The notes under the pieces: generated by a model
Databases searched by the model: none
The model's input: the letters and a program-made list of their open reading frames with translations, nothing else
Told to the model about the DNA's origin: nothing
NCBI RefSeq assembly: GCF_900102345.1
Contig: NZ_FNKB01000001.1
Span: 2,728,001-2,792,000 of the forward strand
DNA from: Leucobacter chromiiresistens
Lineage (GTDB): Bacteria; Actinomycetota; Actinomycetes; Actinomycetales; Microbacteriaceae
Length of the DNA stretch: 64,000 nt
Reading direction: 5' to 3'
Shown here: positions 11,901 to 18,491 of the stretch, one piece after another
How the letters are laid out: each line of letters opens with the position of its first letter
Numbering within the stretch: the first letter of the stretch is position 1
Program-made: the position numbers and the translations under genes

Positions 11901-12926
11901 ACCTTCCGGGTCGTGGACGGGCGGGGGCGCACGGTCGGGTCGGGCAAGAATCTCGCCGAGCTGCAGACCGCGCACCGCGATCGCGCGACGCAGGGCGTGG
12001 CGAAGGTTGCGGCCGCCGCGCTGCCGAAGAGCGACCTCGAACGCACCGGGGCGACCTCGTGGACGTTCGGCGACCTGCCCCGGCACGTCGATTCGGCGTA
12101 CGCGAAGGGACGCGGATCGGCGGGGGCGGGCGTGGTGCGCGCGTACCCCGCGATCGTCGACCGGCGCACCGCGGTCGATCTCGTGCTCGTCGCCGATCAG
12201 GCGGAGCAGGAGCGGCTCTCCCGCCGCGGCCTCCGGCGCCTCGTCGTGCTGAGCTCGCCGTCGCCGGCGTCGTACGTGCGCGACCACCTCTCGAATCAGG
12301 AGAAGCTGCTGCTCGGTGCGGGCCCGTACCGCACCCTGGACCAGGCGATCGCCGACGTGTCGCTCGCGGTGGCCGACCGGGTGATCCGCCGCCACGCCCC
12401 CGACGGCCTCATCTGGCGCGCGGCCGATTTCGAGGCCCTCGCCGACGACTACGCCCGATCGCTGATCGACGAGATCTACGGCGCGATCTCGCTCACCGCC
12501 CGCGTGCTCGACGGTGCGCGGCTGGCCCGGAAGGCGATCGACGGCGCGAAGTCGATGCAGGTGCTCGGCCAGGTGTCTGACGCGGCGCGGCAGATCGACG
12601 GACTCGTGTTCGACGGGTTCGTATCGCGCACCGGGCTCGCCCGGTTGGAGCGCGTGCCCGTGTACCTGGAGGCGGTGCAGCTGCGCATGCGCGGACTCGT
12701 CGAGAACGCCGGGCGCGATCGCGCCTGGCAGAACGAGGTCGACCGCGCTGCCGCGCTGTACGCCGAAGCGGGCGGCGCGATCCCGCTTCCCCCCGACGCG
12801 CCGGCGCGGCTCGAGCGCGCGCGGTGGCTGATCGAGGAGCTGCGCGTCAGCCTGTTCGCGCAGCAGTTGCGCACGGCGGAGCCGGTGTCGCTGCAGCGCG
12901 TGCAGAAGGCGCTGCGCGACGGGTAG
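8973..12926 (+). CDS. hrpA: ATP-dependent DEAH-box RNA helicase HrpA
   Basis: A 1317-residue helicase. Motif I GETGSGKT is at 37-44, motif II DEAH at 131-134, motif III SAT near 160-165, and motif VI falls in the QRSGRSGRTSPGIAIRLYSEED stretch. HA2 and OB-fold regions follow, and the long C-terminal third corresponds to the DUF3418 region of HrpA proteins. In the family it acts on RNA and on stalled or collided ribosomes. ATG 8973 is preferred to the longer open frame because of the promoter hexamer just upstream and the natural start of the conserved region. It is transcribed alone. Confidence 0.94.
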   Translation: MTLPPLQITFPEELPVSRMRDEIAEAIRSHQVVIVAGETGSGKTTQLPKIALSLGRERIAHTQPRRIAARTIAERVAEELGSELGGLVGYQVRFTDQVSAETRVRLMTDGILLNAIHRDRDLSAYDTIIIDEAHERSLNIDFLLGYLKTLLPRRPDLKVIITSATIDPESFAKHFADATTQRPAPVIEVSGRTFPVELRYRPLVERVERTDPKTGAAKATTIERDLFDGIGDAVDELAKEAPGDMLVFLSGEAEIRDAADALHGRLRASARSARTEILPLYGRLSSAEQHRVFERGSGGARRIVLATNVAETSLTVPGIRYVIDAGTARISRYSARSKVQRLPIEAVSQASANQRSGRSGRTSPGIAIRLYSEEDFASRPEFTEPEIRRTGLASVILQMLALGLGDISRFPFLTPPDQRGIADGLGLLAELGAVEAAPAKGAGGKTGRRGGGRGGSHRITRIGRELSRLPIEPRFARMVVEARAHDVVPAVLAIVAGLTVQDVRERPQAERGRADELHARFADPQGDLATLLNLWNYLQEQQRELSSSAFRRLCKAEYLNFLRVREWMDLYRQLARIAKAPRDSAAQSAAGGAGEAIHRSVLAGLLSQLGVRDDRQDRAAPTRGRAAAGAVRRKPAQEYLGSRGTRFVLYPGSVLAKKPPEVVMSVELVETSRLFARSNAVVDPAWAEELAGPLAKRQISEPRWEKHQGAAVAYERVTLFGVPIVDRRRVQLARYDQEHARELFIRHALVDGEWDSPQAFDRANRQLRRELEQLEERTRRRDIVGDDEAIFEFYDARIPADVVSTRSFEGWWKEKRAAEPQFLHLRREDLVEDEAETVDEQEFPRQWSHGDQTLRLKYRFDPTADDDGVTVNVPLPLLPRLEGSDFEKLVPGLRQELVTALIKTLPKAIRKHVVPAADWARTLLAAVGPQLDAPVTAGEAPPSLTRLLADEIRRRTSVPVSSTDFDPDRLPAHLTPTFRVVDGRGRTVGSGKNLAELQTAHRDRATQGVAKVAAAALPKSDLERTGATSWTFGDLPRHVDSAYAKGRGSAGAGVVRAYPAIVDRRTAVDLVLVADQAEQERLSRRGLRRLVVLSSPSPASYVRDHLSNQEKLLLGAGPYRTLDQAIADVSLAVADRVIRRHAPDGLIWRAADFEALADDYARSLIDEIYGAISLTARVLDGARLARKAIDGAKSMQVLGQVSDAARQIDGLVFDGFVSRTGLARLERVPVYLEAVQLRMRGLVENAGRDRAWQNEVDRAAALYAEAGGAIPLPPDAPARLERARWLIEELRVSLFAQQLRTAEPVSLQRVQKALRDG

Positions 12927-13105
12927 GCGCCCGGGATGCGCGTCGCTTCCGCGCGTCTGCAGATGGGCCTTGCGGCAGGGCTCGGGCCGCGTCAACCCCG
13001 CGACCGCGCGGCGGCCCGCTCGTAGACTGACGACGACGGGTCGGCGACGGCCCGGGCCGGGCGGCGCCCGCCGCCGCGAACCGATCGAGCATTGGAGAGT
13101 GCCCC

Positions 13106-13465
13106 GTGAACGAGACGCCCGCATCGGATCAGGAGATCGAGGACGCGATCCGCGAGTACCACGCGACCCGTGCCGAGGAGGGCGCGCTCGCGGCGCGGGC
13201 CTTCTCGTCGGTGACGGTGGAGGAGGGCATCGCGAAGGTCGTGTACGACGCCTCGCTGTCGGAGACGGAGACGCGCGACTGGCTCTCCGAGCACTCCATC
13301 GACAACCTCGCGGAGTTCGCGAGCGCGCCGCTCGCTCAGAGCACCCCCGAGTCGACCCGCATGCGCATGTCGACGGTGCGCGTGGAGACGGAGCTCGCCG
13401 ACGGCACGCCCCTCGGAGCACTCGAGAACGCGGGGATCCGCGCGCTGAACTCGCTCGAGCGGTAG
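13106..13465 (+). CDS. Conserved-looking small acidic protein of unknown function
   Basis: A 119-residue soluble protein starting at GTG 13106 behind GGAGAG. It has a helical N-terminal part (DQEIEDAIREYHATRAEEGALAARAFSS), a strand-like VTVEEGIAKVVYDA, and a second strand-like block (MRMSTVRVETELADGTPLGALENAGIRALNSLER). No signal peptide, membrane segment, cysteine or known motif is visible. Codon use and GC pattern match its neighbours, and the reading frame is intact with a good ribosome site, so it is probably a real gene. It follows hrpA with its own TAGACT -10 candidate at about 13023. Confidence 0.65.
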   Translation: MNETPASDQEIEDAIREYHATRAEEGALAARAFSSVTVEEGIAKVVYDASLSETETRDWLSEHSIDNLAEFASAPLAQSTPESTRMRMSTVRVETELADGTPLGALENAGIRALNSLER

Positions 13466-13480
13466 CGCGTCAGGGCGCGA

Positions 13481-13556
13481 GAGACGGGGGGCACGCAGGA
13501 GACGGAGCGCGCGCGGGAGACGGAGTGCGCGCGCGGGAGGCGGGGAGCGCGCGCGG
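13481..13556. repeat. 18-20 bp imperfect tandem repeat, four copies
   Basis: Units beginning gagacggag or gaggcgggg and ending in gcgcgcgcgg follow one another at 13481, 13499, 13517 and 13537. They fill the gap between two converging genes and contain alternating GC tracts with Z-DNA potential. Confidence 0.8.
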
Positions 13557-13577
13557 GTGCGCGATCCTCGCCCGCGG

Positions 13578-14096
13578 CTACTGCCCCCGCGGCTCCTGCT
13601 GCACCGACTCCGTGAGCACCCGACGCGCCTCGTGCACGAGCTCGGGCTCGGTGATCAGGTCGTACCGGGTCGCGATCATCTGCATGACCGACGAGAAGTC
13701 ACGCCGGTTGCGGTTCATCGCGTACGACAGCACGCCGAAGAGCATGCCGAAGCCGGCACCGATGGCGATGGCCGCCGCGAACACGCCGAGGATGGCGCGG
13801 TTGTCGGGCTGGAAGATGAAGAGCAGCAGGCCGAGGAAGAGGCCGAGGTACGCGCCCGAGAGGGCGCCCATGAGCGCCACGCGGCCGTAGGTGAGGCGTC
13901 CCGTGACGCGTTCGACGCTGCGCACGTCGTTGCCGACGATGCTGATCTGCCGCACCGGGAAGCTGGCGCGCGCGAGCACGTCGACCGCGTGCTTCGCATC
14001 CTCGTACCGATCGTAGGTCGAGACGATGTCGCCCTTCGGAAGCTCGGGAACCAGCGGGAGGCGCGATGACCGCATGGGTCCACCAGGAGTGCTCAT
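13578..14096 (-). CDS. General stress protein, YflT/17M-like domain, membrane protein
   Basis: A 172-residue protein. An N-terminal cytoplasmic domain (GDIVSTYDRYEDAKHAVDVLARASFPVRQISIVGND) matches the pattern of YflT-type heat-induced stress proteins. A hydrophobic hairpin follows (ALMGALSGAYLGLFLGLLLFIF and ILGVFAAAIAIGAGFGMLFGVLSYAM), then a cytosolic tail. Biochemical role is unknown. ATG 14096 follows GGGAG. It stands alone between repeats and the divergent-looking spacer to the lipoprotein gene. Confidence 0.82.
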   Translation of the reverse strand: MSTPGGPMRSSRLPLVPELPKGDIVSTYDRYEDAKHAVDVLARASFPVRQISIVGNDVRSVERVTGRLTYGRVALMGALSGAYLGLFLGLLLFIFQPDNRAILGVFAAAIAIGAGFGMLFGVLSYAMNRNRRDFSSVMQMIATRYDLITEPELVHEARRVLTESVQQEPRGQ

Positions 14097-14137
14097 GGTT
14101 CGATTCTCCCACCTCCGGCGCGGAAGGCGCTGGATCG

Positions 14138-14153
14138 GGCCGGCGAACCGGCC
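14138..14153 (-). terminator. Short GC hairpin after the beta-propeller lipoprotein gene
   Basis: ggccgg and ccggcc enclose a CGAA tetraloop just downstream of the stop at 14159. There is no T tract, so terminator function is tentative. Confidence 0.4.
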
Positions 14154-14158
14154 GCGAT

Positions 14159-15409
14159 TCAGCTCCGAGCGTACGCGACGATCGCCTGCGGGTAGCCTGC
14201 TACGGCCAGCCTGCGCGTCTCGAGCGAGTCGAGCGCGACGAGGGTGATGCCCTCCCACCCCTCGCCCCGGGTGTTGCCGCCCGCGAGGGCGGCGAAGTCC
14301 GCTCCCTCGGCGTCCCGCCACACCGCGACGGTCTCGTGCGGCGCATCCATCGGCACGACGCGCTCCGCCGCCGCGCTCGGAGCACCGGAGACGTCGAGCA
14401 GCGAGAGGTTCGGCGCCCCGTCGGCGTTGCCGAAGGCGCCGGTGCCGACCGTCAGCAGGAGGTCGCCGGCGAGCGCGGTGCCGTGCGCGTGCGAGTTCGC
14501 CGTGCTGGCGATGGTCGACGTGGCGCCGGTGCGCGCGTCGAGGGCGACGACAACGCGGCCCTGGTACGGGAGCAGGATGCGGCCGTCGGCGTCGACCGCG
14601 GCGTAGTGCGGCTTCTCCCACGATGCGAGCCCGCCCTCGGTGCCGAACGGGGCGACCGTGCGGGTCGTCGGCGCGAGCGTGGCCGCGTCGACGACGGTCA
14701 CCGTGAAGGAGTCGTGGTCGATGGTCGCCGCCCACGAGCCGTCCGGTGCGACGACGACGTCGAAGGGTCGCGCGCCGACGGGGGCCGAGCCGACGAACCG
14801 CCCCGCGGCGGTGTCGTACACTTCGAGCGCGTACGCCCCGTCGCCCGACGTCGTGGCCACGTAGACCCGGCTTCCGTCGGGCGCCACGGCGAGTCCCAGA
14901 CCGCCGGGCCGGTACTCGCCCCACTCGAACCGGTTCGCGGGGTGCTGATAGGGCACGAGCGCCCGCCTGGTCGCCTCGGCGAGGTCGATCACGGCGAGCC
15001 CCTCGGCGGTGGCCGCGTAGCCGATGCGGCCCCCCGCGTCGACTCCTGCTCCGGCTCCGGCTCCGATGCCGGCTCCGACGCCGACGCCCCACGGGGCGGC
15101 GCCGACCGTCACGCGCCGCACGGCCTCCGCATCGGGTGCGGCAGGGTCGATGATCGCGACGGCGTCGGACTGCGCGAGCGATGCGAGCAGCAGCATGGCG
15201 GGCTCGGGCGCCTCGGGCGGCTCGGCGGACGGCGACGGCTCGGTGTCGGGCTTTGGCGCCGATTTCGGCGCGGTCGAGCCCCGGCCGGCGTTCGACCCCG
15301 GCTCCGGCGCGCAGCCGGAGAGCAGTGCTCCGGCGGCGGCGAGCCCGCTCCACGCGGCGAGCCCGACGACGGCTCTGCGCGAGACCGGGGTGCGACGCTC
15401 GGGGTGCAT
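14159..15409 (-). CDS. Tat-exported lipoprotein with YVTN-like beta-propeller
   Basis: A 416-residue secreted protein. The N-terminus has a twin-arginine (VSRRAVVGLAAW) and a lipobox (LLSGC, Cys33), suggesting folded export by Tat and lipid anchoring. A Pro/Ser/Glu-rich linker follows. Repeating blade-like units then fill the protein (IGYAATAEGLAVIDLAE, SRVYVATTSGDGAYALEVYD, PFDVVVAPDGSWAATIDHDSFTVTVVDA), as in YVTN/surface-layer or lactonase-like propellers. A glycine/alanine-rich stretch GVGVGAGIGAGAGAGVDAG interrupts an early blade and is encoded by a 6-bp repeat. Ligand is unknown. GATACT ending 6 nt before the ATG suggests a leaderless transcript. Confidence 0.78.
   Translation of the reverse strand: MHPERRTPVSRRAVVGLAAWSGLAAAGALLSGCAPEPGSNAGRGSTAPKSAPKPDTEPSPSAEPPEAPEPAMLLLASLAQSDAVAIIDPAAPDAEAVRRVTVGAAPWGVGVGAGIGAGAGAGVDAGGRIGYAATAEGLAVIDLAEATRRALVPYQHPANRFEWGEYRPGGLGLAVAPDGSRVYVATTSGDGAYALEVYDTAAGRFVGSAPVGARPFDVVVAPDGSWAATIDHDSFTVTVVDAATLAPTTRTVAPFGTEGGLASWEKPHYAAVDADGRILLPYQGRVVVALDARTGATSTIASTANSHAHGTALAGDLLLTVGTGAFGNADGAPNLSLLDVSGAPSAAAERVVPMDAPHETVAVWRDAEGADFAALAGGNTRGEGWEGITLVALDSLETRRLAVAGYPQAIVAYARS
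15041..15087. repeat. 6-bp repeat (ggctcc/gctccg type) inside the propeller gene
   Basis: Around seven hexanucleotide units encode alternating Gly-Ala/Val in the lipoprotein. The number of units is divisible by whole codons, so it could vary without breaking the frame. Confidence 0.7.
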
Positions 15410-15415
15410 GCCTCA

Positions 15416-15446
15416 AGTATCGCGGCCGGTCGCTGAGCGGTACCGT
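15416..15446. promoter_or_regulatory. Divergent -10 hexamers of the lipoprotein and MgtE_N/CBS genes
   Basis: GATACT (minus, 15421-15416) ends 6 nt before the lipoprotein ATG. TACCGT (plus, 15441-15446) ends 6 nt before the GTG at 15453. Both genes lack a clear Shine-Dalgarno. Confidence 0.4.
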
Positions 15447-15452
15447 AGTGGG

Positions 15453-16742
15453 GTGAGTACTTCGAGGGTCTTCGTCGGTCGGCTCGCCGGGCGCGGCGTG
15501 TTCGATCCGGCCGGCGACCGCATCGGCAAGGTGCGCGATGTGCTGGTCGTGTTCCGTGCGGCGAGCGCGCCGCGCGTGGTCGGGCTCATCGTGGAGATCC
15601 CCGGTAAGCGCCGGGTCTTCGTGCCCATCGGGCGGGTCACATCGATCGGCTCCGGCCAGGTGATCACGACGGGGCTCATCAACGTGCGCCGCTTCGAGCA
15701 GCGCGGCGGCGAGACGCGCATGATCGCGGAGCTGATCGGGCGCGACGTGCAGTTGGCGCAGTCGGCCGCGGGGCCCTCGACGAGCGCGCGGATCGAGGAC
15801 GCGGCGATCGAGCGCAGCCGCACAGGCGAATGGCTCGTGACCGAGGTCTTCGTGCGGATGCCGAAGCCGGCGGCGCCGTTCAGCCGCGGCGACGCGCGCA
15901 TCGTGAGCTGGGGCGATCTGCGGCTGCCGAGTGCATCGGAGGGCACCCGCAGCGCGGAGCTGCTGATCCAGACCCTCGTCGATCTGAAGCCGACCGACCT
16001 GGCCGAGGCCCTGCTCGAGCTTCCGCAGCCGCGCATGATCGAGGTCGTCGAGGAGCTGCCCGACGAGCGGGTCGCCGACGCGCTCGAGGAGATGAGCGAG
16101 CAGGATCAGCTCGCCCTGCTCGCGCTGCTGCCCTCCGGCCGCACTGCCGATGTGCTCGACCGCATGGAGGCCGACGACGCTGCCGACCTCATCTCGGCGC
16201 TGCCCGCGGCCCAGGGCGCCGAGCTGCTCGATCTGATGGAGCCGGAGGAGGCGGAGGACGTGCGCCGCCTCCTCGAGTACGACGCCGACACCGCGGGCGG
16301 GCTGATGAGCCCCGCACCGATCGTGCTCGCGGCCGAGTCGAGCGTCGCCGAGGGGCTGGCGATGATCCGCCGCGCCGAGATCTCGCCGGCGATGGCGTCG
16401 GCCGTGTACGTGACCCACCCGCCGTACGAGACGCCCACGGGCGAGTACATCGGCCTCGCGCACTTCCAGCGCATGCTGCGGTTCCCCCCGCACGAGCGCA
16501 TGGCATCGCTGCTCGACGCCGAGATCGAACCGGTCACCGTGCACGCGAGCGCCGCCGAGGTGTCGCGCCGCCTGGCGAGCTACAATCTCGTGGCTCTCCC
16601 CGTGGTCGACGACCAGCAGCGCCTGGTCGGGGTGGTGACCGTCGACGACGTGCTCGATCACCTGCTCCCCGATGATTGGCGTCACGCTGACGACGACGCT
16701 CCGTCGGCCGAGGGCCGCGCCGGTGCGGGGGCCGCCGGATGA
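15453..16742 (+). CDS. PRC-barrel / MgtE N-terminal / CBS protein without channel domain
   Basis: A 429-residue soluble protein. N-terminal PRC-barrel-like segment (VFVGRLAGRGVFDPAGDRIGKVRDVLVVF, about 5-75), then a second related segment near 125-150. The MgtE_N helical repeat follows (DLKPTDLAEALLELPQPRMIEVVEELPDERVADALEEM, about 170-280), then two CBS motifs (GGLMSPAPIVLA and VTVHASAAEVSRRLASYNLVALPVVDDQQRLVGVVTVDDV). These domains regulate the MgtE magnesium channel, but the five-helix pore is missing. It may sense magnesium or nucleotides for another partner. The stop overlaps the start of the DUF1003 gene by 4 nt. Confidence 0.85.
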   Translation: MSTSRVFVGRLAGRGVFDPAGDRIGKVRDVLVVFRAASAPRVVGLIVEIPGKRRVFVPIGRVTSIGSGQVITTGLINVRRFEQRGGETRMIAELIGRDVQLAQSAAGPSTSARIEDAAIERSRTGEWLVTEVFVRMPKPAAPFSRGDARIVSWGDLRLPSASEGTRSAELLIQTLVDLKPTDLAEALLELPQPRMIEVVEELPDERVADALEEMSEQDQLALLALLPSGRTADVLDRMEADDAADLISALPAAQGAELLDLMEPEEAEDVRRLLEYDADTAGGLMSPAPIVLAAESSVAEGLAMIRRAEISPAMASAVYVTHPPYETPTGEYIGLAHFQRMLRFPPHERMASLLDAEIEPVTVHASAAEVSRRLASYNLVALPVVDDQQRLVGVVTVDDVLDHLLPDDWRHADDDAPSAEGRAGAGAAG

Positions 16743-17329
16743 GCCCGTTCAGGCGGGGCAACGGCCTCGACGCCCCGCGCGCGGCGACCGGTCGCGGCTC
16801 GGCGCGCGGCGATGGCGCGGGCAAGAGCGAGCGCTTCGGCCGGTGGACGGAGAGCATCGCGCGCGGCATGGGAACGCCGTGGTTCCTCTTCGCCCTCACG
16901 ATCGTCTGCGTCGCGTGGCTGATCTGGAACACCTACGGCCCCGAGCCGTTCCGGTTCGATTCGGCGGCGCTCGGCTTCACGGCGCTCACGCTGATCCTCT
17001 CGCTGCAGGCCTCCTACGCCGCTCCCCTGCTGCTGCTCGCCCAGAACCGGCAGGACGACCGCGACCGGGTGCAGATCGAGCAGGATCGCCAGCGCGCCGA
17101 GCGCAATCTCGCGGACACGGAGTTCCTCGCCCGCGAGGTCGTGGCGCTGCGCCTCGCGATGAAGGAGCTCCCCGACCGCGACTTCGTGCGCGCCGAGCTC
17201 CGCGCTCTGCTCGCGGAGCTCGCCGACGACGAGGCGGCGGGCGACGGGGGCCACGAGCCGTCCGCGCGGGCGCAGACGCCGCGCGATTCCTCCGCCCGAG
17301 ACGGCGCGCCGGGCCGGCGGCATGACTGA
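16739..17329 (+). CDS. DUF1003 membrane protein
   Basis: A 196-residue protein with two transmembrane helices (WFLFALTIVCVAWLIWNTY and ALGFTALTLILSLQASYAAPLLLLAQ). The DUF1003 signature QNRQDDRDRVQIEQDRQRAERN follows, then a helical tail that ends in a disordered acidic segment. Function is unknown. It is sandwiched by overlaps: 4 nt with the PRC/MgtE_N/CBS gene and 8 nt with mrp, so the three are translated as a unit. A role as the membrane partner of the CBS protein is plausible but inferred from gene order alone. Confidence 0.88.
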   Translation: MSPFRRGNGLDAPRAATGRGSARGDGAGKSERFGRWTESIARGMGTPWFLFALTIVCVAWLIWNTYGPEPFRFDSAALGFTALTLILSLQASYAAPLLLLAQNRQDDRDRVQIEQDRQRAERNLADTEFLAREVVALRLAMKELPDRDFVRAELRALLAELADDEAAGDGGHEPSARAQTPRDSSARDGAPGRRHD

Positions 17330-18491
17330 ACGTTCCGACTCCGGCGCGGAGGGCGCCGTGTGGCGCGCCCTCGACGGCGTCTCCGACCCCGAGATCCTGC
17401 GCCCGATCACCGAGCTCGGCATGGTGCGGGGCGTCGCCGTCGATGCGGCGGGGCGGGCCGAGGTCTCGATCCTCCTCACCATCGCGGGGTGCCCCGCGGC
17501 GCGGCGCATCGAGGCCGATGTGCGCGCCGCAGCGGCTTCGGCTCCCGGCGTTACCGGGGTGGCCGTCGACGTCGGAGTGATGACCCCCGCGGAACGGCAG
17601 AGCTTCATCGAACGGGTGCGCGGCGACCGCGGTGCCCGCCCCCAGCAGTTCGGCCCCGATTCCCTGACCCGCGTCATCGCCGTGACGAGCGGCAAGGGCG
17701 GCGTGGGCAAGTCGTCGCTGACGACGGGGCTCGCCGTCGCCCTCGCCGAGCAGGGGCTCTCCGTCGGCCTGATCGACGCCGACGTCTTCGGGTTCTCCAT
17801 CCCGGGGCTGCTCGGGCTGAGCCGCGACGGGCGAACGGTGCAGCCCACGCGCGTCGACGACATGATCCTGCCGCCCGTGGCGCACGGCGTGAAGGTCGTC
17901 TCGATCGGCATGTTCCTCGGCGACGCCGACCCGAGGAGCACCGCCGTGTCGTGGCGGGGGCCGATGCTGCACCGCACGATCGAGCAGTTCCTGCGCGACG
18001 TGTGGTTCGGCGACCTCGATGTGCTGCTGCTCGATCTGCCGCCGGGCACCGGCGACATCGCCATCAGCATCGGACAGCTCCTGCCGCAGGCCGAGGTGCT
18101 CGTCGTCACGACTCCGCAGGAGGCCGCCGCAGACGTCGCCGTGCGGAGCGCCCTCGTGGCGCGTCAGACCGGCCAGCGCGTCATCGGGGTCGTGGAGAAC
18201 ATGGCGGGCCTGACGCAGCCCGACGGGAGCGTGCTCGACCTGTTCGGCTCGGGCGGCGGGGAGCTCGTCGCGGAGCGGTTGAGCGACGCCGAGCACGGAG
18301 CGGTGCCGCTGCTGGGGAGTGTGCCGCTGAGCCCGGCCTTCCGCGCAGGCGGAGACGCCGGGGTGCCGACCGTGCTCGCCGATCCCGCCGACCCCTCCGC
18401 GGCCGAGGTGATCCGCATCGCCGCGGCGCTGACGCGCGGCGGCCGCGGGCTCGCCGGCCGACCGCTCGGCATCAGGGTGCGAGAGGGCTGA
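17322..18491 (+). CDS. mrp: Mrp/ApbC-family P-loop ATPase
   Basis: A 389-residue protein with an N-terminal DUF59/MIP18-like domain (about 10-95, including the [10 protein letters not shown] segment) and a deviant Walker A P-loop [10 protein letters not shown] (about 123-132). The switch motif DLPPGTGD and the [15 protein letters not shown] segment follow. Relatives carry and insert iron-sulfur clusters. The usual C-terminal CPxC cluster ligands after VVENMAG are absent here ([18 protein letters not shown]), so classical cluster transfer is not supported by the sequence. The last 20 nt overlap the convergent phosphodiesterase gene. Confidence 0.92.
   Translation: MTERSDSGAEGAVWRALDGVSDPEILRPITELGMVRGVAVDAAGRAEVSILLTIAGCPAARRIEADVRAAAASAPGVTGVAVDVGVMTPAERQSFIERVRGDRGARPQQFGPDSLTRVIAVTSGKGGVGKSSLTTGLAVALAEQGLSVGLIDADVFGFSIPGLLGLSRDGRTVQPTRVDDMILPPVAHGVKVVSIGMFLGDADPRSTAVSWRGPMLHRTIEQFLRDVWFGDLDVLLLDLPPGTGDIAISIGQLLPQAEVLVVTTPQEAAADVAVRSALVARQTGQRVIGVVENMAGLTQPDGSVLDLFGSGGGELVAERLSDAEHGAVPLLGSVPLSPAFRAGGDAGVPTVLADPADPSAAEVIRIAAALTRGGRGLAGRPLGIRVREG

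Noticed and set aside
8934..13421. Very long minus-strand open frame (about 1495 codons) opposite hrpA
   Set aside because: It is an antisense frame created by high GC and the codon pattern of hrpA. It has no recognisable domains, is rich in Arg/Asp/Gly/Leu and contradicts the clear helicase gene.
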